64,000 nt of DNA, from positions 30,372-94,371 of the forward strand of contig DAITVZ010000007.1 of NCBI GenBank assembly GCA_036841525.1, given 5' to 3'. Numbering within the stretch: the first letter of the stretch is position 1; the number at the start of each line of letters is the position of its first letter. A program made the position numbers and the translations under genes. The notes beneath the pieces are model-generated. The model was given only the letters and a program-made list of their open reading frames with translations, did no database searches and was not told where the DNA came from. Of this stretch, positions 53,482-60,891 are shown in pieces. This DNA comes from JAAYEA01 sp012689325. Its GTDB lineage: Bacteria; Chloroflexota; Anaerolineae; JAAYEA01.

Positions 53482-54480
53482 GTGTCTTCCTTGCCTTGCG
53501 CCGACCGTATGGGCCGCGCCATCACCTATCTGCGGGTCTCGGTGACCGACCGCTGCAACCTGCGCTGCGTCTATTGCATGCCCGCCGAGGGCCTGCCTTT
53601 ACAGGAACACGCCGATATCCTGCGCTACGAGGAGATCGCTCGCTTGGTGAGCATCGCCGCCGAGCTGGGGATTCGCCGCGTCCGCCTCACCGGCGGGGAG
53701 CCGCTGGCCCGGCGCGGGCTGACGGACCTGGTGCGGATGCTGGCCGGTATCCCCGGCGTGCAGGACCTCTCCATGACCACCAACGGGTCGCTATTGGCCC
53801 GGTATGCGGCGCCGCTGGCCGAGGCGGGCCTGACGCGGGTCAATATCAGCCTGGATACGCTGCGCCCCGACCGTTTCCGCCAGATCACCCGCTGCGGCGA
53901 GCTGGCCGAGACGCTGGCGGGCATCGAGGCGGCCCGCCGCGCGGGGCTGGAGCCGGTCAAGGTGAACATGGTGGTGATGCGCGGGCTCAACGACGATGAG
54001 GTGGTGGAGATGGCCCGCCGCTCGCTGGAGCAGGGCTGGAACGTCCGCTTTATCGAGGTGATGCCGCTGGGCGAGGGCGCGCACTGGTCCGGCGACGGCT
54101 ATGTCCCCATCGACGAGGTGCGCCAGGCCATCGAGCAGGCGCTGGGGAGCCTGGAGCCGGCCGAGCTGGCGGGCAACGGCCCGGCCCGCTATTATCGCTG
54201 GGCTCATGCCCCGGATGCGGGCACCATCGGCTTTATCAGCCCGATTAGCGACCACTTTTGCGCCTACTGCAACCGCCTGCGCCTGACCGCTGATGGCAAG
54301 CTGCTCCCGTGCCTCTTTGGAAAGCAAGAGCTCGACCTGCGCGCCGCCTTGCGCCAGGGCGCGGACGACGCCGCCTTGCGCGACCTGTTTCGAGAGGCCA
54401 TCGCGGCCAAGCCCCGCGGCCACGATGCCCCAGACCATGTGGCCCCCGGCGAGCGGCTCATGTCCCGGACGGGCGGATAG
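53482..54480 (+). CDS. moaA: GTP 3',8-cyclase MoaA
   Basis: 332 residues. Radical SAM enzyme for the first step of molybdopterin synthesis, turning GTP into 3',8-cyclo-7,8-dihydro-GTP. The N-terminal cluster motif is C25-x3-C29-x2-C32 (DRCNLRCVYCMP), followed by LTGGEPLARR. The second [4Fe-4S] site is FCAYCNRLRLTADGKLLPCLF. The C-terminal double glycine (RTGG), which enters the active site and is needed for catalysis, is present. GTG start at 53482 with GAGGTGG upstream. It works with MoaC encoded 10 bases downstream. MoaD and MoaE are not in the window. Confidence 0.97.
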   Translation: MSSLPCADRMGRAITYLRVSVTDRCNLRCVYCMPAEGLPLQEHADILRYEEIARLVSIAAELGIRRVRLTGGEPLARRGLTDLVRMLAGIPGVQDLSMTTNGSLLARYAAPLAEAGLTRVNISLDTLRPDRFRQITRCGELAETLAGIEAARRAGLEPVKVNMVVMRGLNDDEVVEMARRSLEQGWNVRFIEVMPLGEGAHWSGDGYVPIDEVRQAIEQALGSLEPAELAGNGPARYYRWAHAPDAGTIGFISPISDHFCAYCNRLRLTADGKLLPCLFGKQELDLRAALRQGADDAALRDLFREAIAAKPRGHDAPDHVAPGERLMSRTGG

Positions 54481-54490
54481 GAGAGACAAG

Positions 54491-54985
54491 ATGCCCCTAA
54501 CCCATCTGGATGCCGAGGGCAACGCCCGCATGGTGGACGTCGGGGACAAGGCCGTCACCCAGCGCGAGGCCGTGGCCGGCGGCGAGGTGCTCATGCAGCC
54601 CGGGACGCTGGCGCTGATCCAGCAGGGCGGGATGCCCAAGGGCGACGTGCTGGCCGTGGCGCGGGTGGCGGGGATCATGGCCGCCAAGCGCACCGCCGAG
54701 CTGATCCCCCTCTGCCACCCGCTGCCGATCACCGCGGTGGCCGTGGATTTCCGGCCCGACGAGGCGCGCAGCGCCATGCTGGTCACCGCGCGGGTCAAGT
54801 GCGCCGGCGTCACCGGCGTCGAGATGGAGGCGCTCACCGCCGTCTCGGTGGCGGCGCTGACGATCTATGACATGTGCAAGGCCGTGGACCGCGGCATGCG
54901 CATCGACAACATCCGCCTGCTGCGCAAAAGCGGCGGGCGCAGCGGCGAATGGATACGAGAGGACGAACATGAACCCACAAGGTAA
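54491..54985 (+). CDS. moaC: Cyclic pyranopterin monophosphate synthase MoaC
   Basis: 164 residues, the usual size. It converts the MoaA product to cyclic pyranopterin monophosphate. Motifs: MVDVGDKAVTQREAVAGG, KGDVLAVARVAGIMAAKRT, LIPLCHPLPIT (catalytic loop), GVEMEALTAVSVAALTIYDMCKAVD and the Lys-rich end. ATG at 54491 after AGGAGAG. The 3' end overlaps the MOSC gene by 17 bases. Tight packing with moaA argues for one polycistronic message from the promoter at 50238. Confidence 0.97.
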   Translation: MPLTHLDAEGNARMVDVGDKAVTQREAVAGGEVLMQPGTLALIQQGGMPKGDVLAVARVAGIMAAKRTAELIPLCHPLPITAVAVDFRPDEARSAMLVTARVKCAGVTGVEMEALTAVSVAALTIYDMCKAVDRGMRIDNIRLLRKSGGRSGEWIREDEHEPTR

Positions 54986-55430
54986 GGTGGTCGCGGTCTG
55001 CGTCAGCAGCCGCAAGGGCGTGCCCAAGCACGATATCAAGTCCGGCCAACTGCGCGTGGATTGGGGGCTGGAGGGCGACGCCCATGCCGGCAATTGGCAT
55101 CGCCAGGTGAGCCTGCTGGCCCTGGAGAGCATCGACAAGATGCGCGCCAAGGGGCTCAAGGTGCGGCCGGGCTCGTTTGCCGAGAACATCACCACCGAGG
55201 GGATCGAGCTTTATACCCTGCCGGTGGGGACGCGCCTGCGCCTGGGCGGCGCCCTGGTGGAGGTGACCCAGATCGGCAAGGTCTGCCACACCAAGTGCGC
55301 CATCTATGACCTGGCCGGGGATTGCGTCATGCCCCGCGAGGGCATCTTTGTGAAGGTGCTGGAGCCGGGCAGCGTGGCGACGGGGGACGCCGTGGAGGTT
55401 CTTTCGGCGACCAGCGAGGCGGGCGCATGA
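54969..55430 (+). CDS. MOSC-domain protein
   Basis: 153 residues, a single MOSC domain. Family features: VAVCVSSRKGVPK, WGLEGDAHAGNWHRQVSLLALESI, PGSFAENITTEGIELYTLPVGTRLRLG, and the conserved Cys in IGKVCHTKCAIYDLAGDCVMPREGIF. MOSC domains handle sulfur or Mo-cofactor transfer (as in the C-terminus of Mo-cofactor sulfurases). A stand-alone MOSC domain in a cofactor operon probably works in cofactor sulfuration or delivery. GAGAGGA precedes the ATG; its TGA overlaps the next gene (ATGA). Confidence 0.92.
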   Translation: MNPQGKVVAVCVSSRKGVPKHDIKSGQLRVDWGLEGDAHAGNWHRQVSLLALESIDKMRAKGLKVRPGSFAENITTEGIELYTLPVGTRLRLGGALVEVTQIGKVCHTKCAIYDLAGDCVMPREGIFVKVLEPGSVATGDAVEVLSATSEAGA

Positions 55431-56113
55431 TCTATATCGGGCTGGACGACACGGATGTGGTGGATTTCGAGCGTGGCACCGGCAAGCTGGCGCGGCAACT
55501 GGCTCCCGACCTGGAACGGTTTGGCGTCGTCTTTGGCATCTCGCGGCACCAACTGCTCGTCGATCCTCGCGTGCCCATGACCAAGCGCAACAGCTCTGCC
55601 TGCCTGCACCTGCAGAGCGACGTCAGCCTGGACGAGCTGGGCGAGTTCGTGGCCGAGTATGTGGGGGAGATCAGCCCCGTGGGCAGCGACCCCGGCGTCT
55701 GCGTCGCACGCCGCGTCCCAGCGCCCATCACGGCCTTTGGCCGGCGCGCCCAAACCGAGCTCGTGCGCCAGCAGGAGGCGCGGCAACTGGCCGCGGCACA
55801 CGGGCTGTTCCTGCGCGGGCTGGGCGGCACCGAGGATGGCGTCATCGGCGCGCTCTCCGCCGTCGGGCTGGGGGCTTCCGGACAGGATGGGCGTTTTATC
55901 CTGGTGGGCGCCATGCGCGAGCTGGATGGGGTGCAGCCGATCGCGGCGGTGCTGGCCGCTGGCATCACGGCGGTGCGGGACACGGCCGACAACCCCATCA
56001 CCGAGGGGCTGATCCAGACCGGGGGCAAGCTGCGGCCGGCCCTGCGGGACGGGCGCCCGGTTCTTTATGTGGAGCGCGGCGATCCCTATTGGCTGCCGCT
56101 CAAGCTGGACTGA
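55427..56113 (+). CDS. TiaS-like (LDDTD-motif) protein of unknown role in the Mo/W cofactor operon
   Basis: 228 residues. The opening MIYIGLDDTDVVDFERGTGK matches the nucleotide- or metal-binding LDDTD motif of the N-terminal domain of archaeal tRNA-Ile2 agmatinylcytidine synthase, but the zinc-ribbon and RNA-binding domains of TiaS are absent. Later segments VARRVPAPITAFGRRAQ, GLGGTEDGVIGALSAVGLGASG and AVRDTADNPITEGLI are conserved in style (GGTEDGVIGAL is typical of this group). It is translationally coupled to the MOSC gene and is followed 7 bases later by the ECF ATPase, so a role in cofactor handling is more likely than tRNA modification. Function is not known. Confidence 0.75.
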   Translation: MIYIGLDDTDVVDFERGTGKLARQLAPDLERFGVVFGISRHQLLVDPRVPMTKRNSSACLHLQSDVSLDELGEFVAEYVGEISPVGSDPGVCVARRVPAPITAFGRRAQTELVRQQEARQLAAAHGLFLRGLGGTEDGVIGALSAVGLGASGQDGRFILVGAMRELDGVQPIAAVLAAGITAVRDTADNPITEGLIQTGGKLRPALRDGRPVLYVERGDPYWLPLKLD

Positions 56114-56120
56114 AGCCGCC

Positions 56121-57512
56121 ATGTCCATCGCGCTGCGCGCCGAGGGCCTGAGTTATGCCTACCCGCAGCAGGGGCTGGGCCTGGCCGCCACCGATTTCGC
56201 CGCGGCCGCTGGCGAGACCTGGGTCGTCACCGGGCCTTCCGGCTGCGGCAAGAGCACCCTGGCGCGTTGCCTGGCGGGCCTGATCCCCCACCTCTATCGC
56301 GGGCAGATGGGCGGCCGGGTCTGGGTAGGCGACCTGCGCACCGACCAGGCCGAGCTGTGGCAGCTCGCCGAGCGGGTGGGGCTGGTCTTTCAGAACCCGG
56401 CCCTGCAATGCCTGGCCTCCACGGTGGAGGAAGAGCTCGCCTTCGGCCTGGAGAACCTCGGCCTCCCCCGGGCCGAGATCGCCAGCCGGATCGCGACCGG
56501 CCTGGAGCGCTTTGGGCTGGCCGAGCTGGCCGGCCGCGCGCCCCACACCCTCAGCGGCGGGGAACAGCAACGCCTCATGCTGGCCGCCGCGCTGGCCCGC
56601 GAGCCTGGCGCCCTGGTGCTGGATGAGCCGCTCTCCATGCTGGACAGCGCCGCCGCGACCCAGTTCGTCGCCGACGTGGCCGCGCTGGCGGCGCAAGGCG
56701 CCACGGTGGTGGTCTGCGAGCACCGGGACGCCTACTTCCACGGTGGAGCCGTCCGGCGCTATGCCATGCCTGGCCGGTGGTCGCCCGCCGACCTGCCCCA
56801 CCCTCCCCCGCTACCCTTGACGGCGGAGGCGGAGGTGCTGATCCAGGGGCTGGCGCTAGGACACGGGGAGCGACGGCTCTTTGCCAACCTTGACCTGCGG
56901 CTGCGCGGCGGCGAGGTGGTGGCGCTGGTGGGGCGCAACGGCGTGGGCAAGACGACCCTGTTGCGCGCGCTGGCCGGATTGCACCCCCACGGGGGGCGCA
57001 TCGCCGCGGCGGACGGCGCCCGGCCCGAGCTGGGGCTGATGTTCCAGAACCCCGACTGGCAGATTTTCAACCCGACGGTCCGCGACGAGATGCGCTACCG
57101 GCTGGCGAGCCCCGATGAGGCGCTGTACGCCTGGGCGCTGCAGGCGCTGGGCTTGGGCGCCTACGAGCAGACGCCGCCGCTCCTTTTGAGCGAGGGGGAG
57201 AAGAAGCGTCTGGCCCTGGCTATCCTGCTGATGCGGCGTCCCCGGCACGGGGTGCTGCTCGACGAGCCGACGCTGGGGCAAGACGATGGCCACCGCGCCA
57301 TCATGGGCGGCGCGGCGCGCGCTCTGGCCGGGGCGGGCTATGTCGTCATCGCCGCCACCCACGACCTCGACTGGGCGAGCCGCTACGCCGACCGGCTCAT
57401 CTTGCTTGGTCGAGGCCGCGTGCTGGATGACGGGCCGACGGCGGAGGTGCTGGGCCACCCTGCGGCCTGGCGCGAGGCCGGACTTGTGGTCCCGCCGTGG
57501 CTGCGCGCCTGA
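56121..57512 (+). CDS. ECF transporter double ATPase (EcfA-EcfA' fusion)
   Basis: 463 residues with two CbiO-like nucleotide-binding domains in one chain. First domain: Walker A GPSGCGKST (38-46), LVFQNPALQCLASTVEEELAFG (Q-loop), LSGGEQQRLMLAAAL, LVLDEPLSMLD. Second domain: GRNGVGKTT (about 275), LMFQNPDWQIFNPTVRDE, LLSEGEKKRLALAIL, VLLDEPTLGQDD. The FQNP plus ...VxDE signature is that of energy-coupling-factor importers. The matching EcfT and S-component lie at 60892 and 62159, beyond the tungstate operon. Weak ribosome site; likely coupled to the TiaS-like gene. Substrate is inferred to relate to Mo/W cofactor. Confidence 0.92.
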   Translation: MSIALRAEGLSYAYPQQGLGLAATDFAAAAGETWVVTGPSGCGKSTLARCLAGLIPHLYRGQMGGRVWVGDLRTDQAELWQLAERVGLVFQNPALQCLASTVEEELAFGLENLGLPRAEIASRIATGLERFGLAELAGRAPHTLSGGEQQRLMLAAALAREPGALVLDEPLSMLDSAAATQFVADVAALAAQGATVVVCEHRDAYFHGGAVRRYAMPGRWSPADLPHPPPLPLTAEAEVLIQGLALGHGERRLFANLDLRLRGGEVVALVGRNGVGKTTLLRALAGLHPHGGRIAAADGARPELGLMFQNPDWQIFNPTVRDEMRYRLASPDEALYAWALQALGLGAYEQTPPLLLSEGEKKRLALAILLMRRPRHGVLLDEPTLGQDDGHRAIMGGAARALAGAGYVVIAATHDLDWASRYADRLILLGRGRVLDDGPTAEVLGHPAAWREAGLVVPPWLRA

Positions 57513-57532
57513 GGGCGTCGTCCCGCTGGCGT

Positions 57533-57560
57533 TTGACAGATTTCCGATTCCCGATACACT
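57533..57560 (+). promoter_or_regulatory. Promoter of the tungstate transporter operon
   Basis: TTGACA (57533-57538), 16-base spacer, TACACT (57555-57560). Start near 57567, leaving a leader of about 245 bases. Confidence 0.7.
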
Positions 57561-57586
57561 AGGGACAGTTGAACAGCTGATGCAGT

Positions 57587-57686
57587 TTCTCCGAGTCTCA
57601 TGGCCTGTAGACCATGGCGCGTCCATGGCGTGAGACCGATAGGGTGCGGTTGGAAACGGCCGTGCCTCCCGTGTTTGGAAAGGAGA
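57587..57686 (+). promoter_or_regulatory. Candidate Moco/Tuco-class riboswitch, copy 2
   Basis: The same plan as at 50297-50414: outer helix TCTCC (57588-57592)/GGAGA (57682-57686), a variable arm closed by GTCTCA/TGAGAC, then hairpin GGTGCGG..CCGTGCC (57643-57666) with a TTGGAAAC loop, then CTCCCGTGTTTGGAAAGGAGA. Between the copies the paired stems differ in sequence yet keep pairing (compensatory changes), while the loop GGAAAC and the GTGT..AAGGAGA stretch are nearly identical. Confidence 0.65.
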
Positions 57687-57759
57687 TCTGCCGCATACGC
57701 CAGAACCGGACATGCCTTTGGCATGCCTGCGCTTGTGGTTTGGATCGGTATCGATCATT

Positions 57760-57794
57760 GCGGCGACTCACTTCCGAGTCGCCGCTTTTGTTTT
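57760..57794 (+). terminator. Regulated intrinsic terminator before tupB
   Basis: A 10-bp perfect stem (GCGGCGACTC with GAGTCGCCGC), 6-base loop and TTTTGTTTT. It lies between the riboswitch and the first gene. CTGCCGC just after the aptamer (57688-57694) can pair with GCGGC of the terminator, a possible antiterminator. Confidence 0.8.
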
Positions 57795-57812
57795 GTCCAG
57801 GAGCGAGCCACC

Positions 57813-58526
57813 ATCGAAACGATCTGGAACGGCCTGAAAGAGGCGATTCGCCTCATCGTCTCGCAGGACCCGGCCCTGTTCGAGATCCTGCTGCTGTCGC
57901 TGCGCGTCTCGGGCACGGCGCTGCTCTTCAGCACCCTCATCGGCGTGCCGCTGGGCGCCGTCATGGGCCTCAGCCGCTTCATTGGCCGGCGCTTTCTCAT
58001 CGCCCTGCTCTATACCGGCATGGGCTTCCCGCCGGTGGTGGTGGGCCTCTTCGTCTACCTGATGCTCTCGCGCAACGGGCCGCTGGGGCAGCTCGACTGG
58101 TCCATCATCCCCAACCTCTTTACCCCGGCGGCCATGGTCGTCGCCCAGTGCATCATCTCGTTCCCGCTGGTGGCCGGCTTTACCATGGCGGCCGTGATGG
58201 GCGTGGACCCGGCGCTCCGGCAGCAGGTGCAAGCCATGGGCGCCACCCGCTGGCAGACCACCGTCGCCATCCTCTCCGAGGCGCGGGTAGGCGTCATCGT
58301 CTCGGTCATCGCCGGTTTCGGCAGCATCATCTCGGAGGTGGGCGCGGTGATGATGGTGGGCGGCAACATCGAGCACCGCACCCGCATGCTCACCACCGCC
58401 ATCGTGCTAGAGACCGGCAAAGGCAATTTCGATCTGGCCCTGGCCATCGGCGTGATCCTGTTGGCGATCTCGTTCATCACCAATGTCGCCATGCTCTACC
58501 TGCAGGGAAAGGGCTTTGACGAATGA
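57813..58526 (+). CDS. tupB: Tungstate ABC transporter permease TupB
   Basis: 237 residues from the proposed start, with about five or six membrane helices. ABC permease loop: EARVGVIVSVIAGFGSIISEVGAVMMVGGNIEHRTR, the EAA-type segment; LGAVMGLSRFIGRRFLI and GMGFPPVVVGLFVYLML are typical of TupB/WtpB. No ATG, GTG or TTG is in frame between the terminator and the conserved region. AGGAG at 57799-57803 is 9 bases from an in-frame ATC at 57813, so initiation at a non-canonical ATC is the best reading. The next gene overlaps by 4 bases (ATGA). The TupA and TupC neighbours confirm the family. Confidence 0.85.
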   Translation: METIWNGLKEAIRLIVSQDPALFEILLLSLRVSGTALLFSTLIGVPLGAVMGLSRFIGRRFLIALLYTGMGFPPVVVGLFVYLMLSRNGPLGQLDWSIIPNLFTPAAMVVAQCIISFPLVAGFTMAAVMGVDPALRQQVQAMGATRWQTTVAILSEARVGVIVSVIAGFGSIISEVGAVMMVGGNIEHRTRMLTTAIVLETGKGNFDLALAIGVILLAISFITNVAMLYLQGKGFDE

Positions 58527-59251
58527 ACGAGACCATTTACCAGTTGCGCGGCATCACCAAGAGCTACGGCAACGGCTTTGCCTTGCGCCTGGACGAACTG
58601 GACATCCGGCGCGGCGAAATCCTGGCGCTGGTGGGGCCCAGCGGCGCGGGCAAGAGCACCCTGCTGCGGCTGCTCAACTTTCTCGAATCGCCCAGCAGCG
58701 GGAGCATCCGCTTCATGGGCGCCGAGCTTCGGCCGGGCGGGGCCATGCCGCTGGAGCTGCGCCGCCGCGTCACCACGGTCTTTCAGCGGCCCGTGCTGCT
58801 CAACCGCAGCGTCGCCGCCAACGTGCGCTACGGGCTCGACCTGCGCGGCCGCGGCGAGGGCGACCGGGTCAAGAGTGCGCTGGAGACGGTGGGACTGGCT
58901 GACCTCTCGCACCAGCGCGCCCGCACCCTCTCCGGCGGCGAGGCCCAGCGCGTGGCCCTGGCGCGGGCCCTGGTCCTGGAGCCGGATGTGCTGCTCCTGG
59001 ACGAGCCCACCGCCAACCTGGACCCCTACAATGTCGGGCTGATCGAGGGGATCGCCCGCCAGCTCAACCAGGAGCATGGCGCGACGCTGGTGCTGGTCAC
59101 GCACAACGTCTTTCAAGCCAAGCGCCTCGCTCACCGCGTGGGGCTGATGCTGGAGGGGCGCCTCGTCGAGCTGGCCGAGGCGGAGGCCTTTTTCGAGTCC
59201 CCCGCCGATCCGCGCACCGCCGCCTTTGTGCGCGGCGAGATGGTGTACTAA
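58523..59251 (+). CDS. tupC: Tungstate ABC transporter ATP-binding protein TupC
   Basis: 242 residues. Walker A GPSGAGKST (38-46), LSGGEAQRVALARAL, Walker B LLLDEPTANLDPYN and H-loop VTHNVFQAKRLAHRV. The short length and the phrase TVFQRPVLLNRSVAANVRYGL resemble tungstate-type rather than longer molybdate-type (ModC) ATPases, which carry a C-terminal oligo-binding domain missing here. It energises TupB; starts inside the tupB stop. An imperfect inverted repeat of about 100 bases separates it from tupA. Confidence 0.92.
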   Translation: MNETIYQLRGITKSYGNGFALRLDELDIRRGEILALVGPSGAGKSTLLRLLNFLESPSSGSIRFMGAELRPGGAMPLELRRRVTTVFQRPVLLNRSVAANVRYGLDLRGRGEGDRVKSALETVGLADLSHQRARTLSGGEAQRVALARALVLEPDVLLLDEPTANLDPYNVGLIEGIARQLNQEHGATLVLVTHNVFQAKRLAHRVGLMLEGRLVELAEAEAFFESPADPRTAAFVRGEMVY

Positions 59252-59353
59252 CAGGTTGCAGGTTCCACGTCGAAAGTGAGAAGTCGACCGCCCGGGGCCG
59301 CTGCTGACGCGCGACGTAGGGCCTGTCACCTGCAACCTGGAACTGGGAACCTG
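59252..59353. repeat. Inverted-repeat element between tupC and tupA
   Basis: CAGGTTGCAGG (59252-59262) is matched by its exact complement CCTGCAACCTG (59329-59339). A second pair CAGGTTCCA (59259-59267) resembles the complement of TGGGAACCTG (59344-59353). The CAGGTTGCAGGTT/CCTGCAACCTG motif looks like a dispersed REP- or MITE-like unit; copies elsewhere would confirm. Confidence 0.55.
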
Positions 59354-59375
59354 AAACTGGACACAGGAGGATCTC

Positions 59376-60743
59376 ATGAAGAAGAACATCGTCTATTGGC
59401 TCCTGATCGTTTCGCTGCTGGCCAGCCTGATCGCCGGCTGCGCCGCGCCAGCGGCAGCCCCCACCGCGACGGCTGTCCCGCCGACTGTCTCAGCCGCCAC
59501 CGTGGCCCCGGCGACGAACACCGCCGTCCCGCCGACCGTGGCGCCGGCGACGAACACGCCGGTCCCGCCCACCGCGGCCCCCACCGCCGCGCCGACGGCC
59601 ATGACCGCGCACGACTCGCTGATCCTGGCCACCACCACCAGCACGGAAAACTCGGGCCTGCTCAAGTTCATCCTGCCCGACTTTGAAAAGGCCAACAACG
59701 TCAAGGTGGACATCATCGCCGTGGGCACCGGCCAGGCTCTCAAGCTCGGCCAGGACGGCAACGCCGACGTGCTGTTGGTCCACGCGCGCGCCCAGGAGGA
59801 CGCCTTCATGGCGGCCAACCACGGCACCCGCCGCGAGGACGTGATGTACAACGACTATGTCATCCTCGGTCCCGAAAAGGACCCCGCGGGCATCAAGGGG
59901 ATGAAGAACGCCGCCAAGGCGATGGCTCAGCTCGCCGACAAGAAGGCCACCTTTGTCTCCCGCGGCGACAACTCGGGCACGCACGTGAAGGAGAACGATA
60001 TCTGGAAGGCCGCGAATATCACCCCCTCCGGCTCCTGGTACGTCTCCGCCGGGCAGGGCATGGGCGCCGTGCTGACCATGGCCAATGAGCAGCAAGCCTA
60101 CACCCTGAGCGACCGGGCAACCTACCTGGCCCGCACGTTGGAAGGGACCGACCTCAAGATCCTGGTGGAAGGCGACCCGGTCCTCTTTAATCCCTACGGC
60201 GTCATCACCGTGAACCCGGCCAAGAACCCGAACATCAAGGCCGATCTGGCCACCAAATTCGTCGACTGGATCATCTCCCTGCCGACGCAGGAGCTGATCT
60301 CCACCTTTGGTGTGGCCGAGTTCAAGGCCCCCTTGTTCACGCCCGACTCGACCGCCTGGCGTGAGGCCCAAGCTGGGGCGGCGGCCACCGGGGCGGCGCT
60401 CAAGGTCACCGGCAAAGTGACGAAGGAAATGAGCTGGACCGAGGCCGAGGTCAAGGCCATGCCCACCATGGAAGCGACCTCCACCAACAAGGAAGGCGTC
60501 GCCAGCACCTATACCGGCGTCTCGCTGAACGCCCTGTTGGAGCTGGCCGGCGTGCAGGCCGGGACGGCTACCCTGGTCCTGGTGGCTGACGATGGTTTTA
60601 CCGCCGAGGTGCCCTTGGCCGACGCGCAAGCCTGCAAGGATTGCATCGTCTCCTTCCGCAACCAGGGCGGCTTTAGCATGGTCATGCCCGGGATGTCCAA
60701 CAAGGCCCAGGTCAAGGGCGTGGTGGAGATCCAGGTCAAATAG
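59376..60743 (+). CDS. tupA: Tungstate-binding lipoprotein TupA with an extra C-terminal sulfite-oxidase-like domain
   Basis: 455 residues. Lipoprotein signal with Cys22 (SLLASLIAGC), then an Ala/Pro/Thr linker (about 25-82). The TupA domain (about 84-325) has the oxyanion-binding ATTTSTENSGLL and SRGDNSGTH motifs. After residue about 340 comes an unexpected domain: GKVTKEMSWTEAEVKAMP, YTGVSLNALLELAGV, LVLVADDGFTAEVPLADA and a final VKGVVEIQV. This matches the pattern of the oxidoreductase molybdopterin-binding (SUOX) fold without its catalytic Cys. So tungstate capture is fused to a cofactor-fold module. AGGAGG precedes the ATG; a terminator follows. Confidence 0.88.
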   Translation: MKKNIVYWLLIVSLLASLIAGCAAPAAAPTATAVPPTVSAATVAPATNTAVPPTVAPATNTPVPPTAAPTAAPTAMTAHDSLILATTTSTENSGLLKFILPDFEKANNVKVDIIAVGTGQALKLGQDGNADVLLVHARAQEDAFMAANHGTRREDVMYNDYVILGPEKDPAGIKGMKNAAKAMAQLADKKATFVSRGDNSGTHVKENDIWKAANITPSGSWYVSAGQGMGAVLTMANEQQAYTLSDRATYLARTLEGTDLKILVEGDPVLFNPYGVITVNPAKNPNIKADLATKFVDWIISLPTQELISTFGVAEFKAPLFTPDSTAWREAQAGAAATGAALKVTGKVTKEMSWTEAEVKAMPTMEATSTNKEGVASTYTGVSLNALLELAGVQAGTATLVLVADDGFTAEVPLADAQACKDCIVSFRNQGGFSMVMPGMSNKAQVKGVVEIQVK

Positions 60744-60772
60744 CTCCGGCGCGGGCATCCGTGATCGCTTGT

Positions 60773-60814
60773 GCTGCGGCGGGGTCAGAGTCGATCCTGC
60801 CGCAGCCTGCTTTT
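60773..60814 (+). terminator. Intrinsic terminator after tupA
   Basis: An 8-bp stem GCTGCGGC (60773-60780)/GCCGCAGC (60799-60806) with inner pairs, followed by CTGCTTTT. The ECF genes start 78 bases later and so may have their own promoter or be read through. Confidence 0.65.
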
Positions 60815-60891
60815 CACGGCGCCACACGCGATCTGCAGACCAGACGGCGCGGCCATGGGGCGCGGGCGCGCCGTCGCTAGCGAGGGACGGG

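Noticed and set aside
57600..57812. An upstream ATG start for tupB giving a 308-residue protein
   Set aside because: It would translate through the riboswitch and terminator stem and add no conserved residues.
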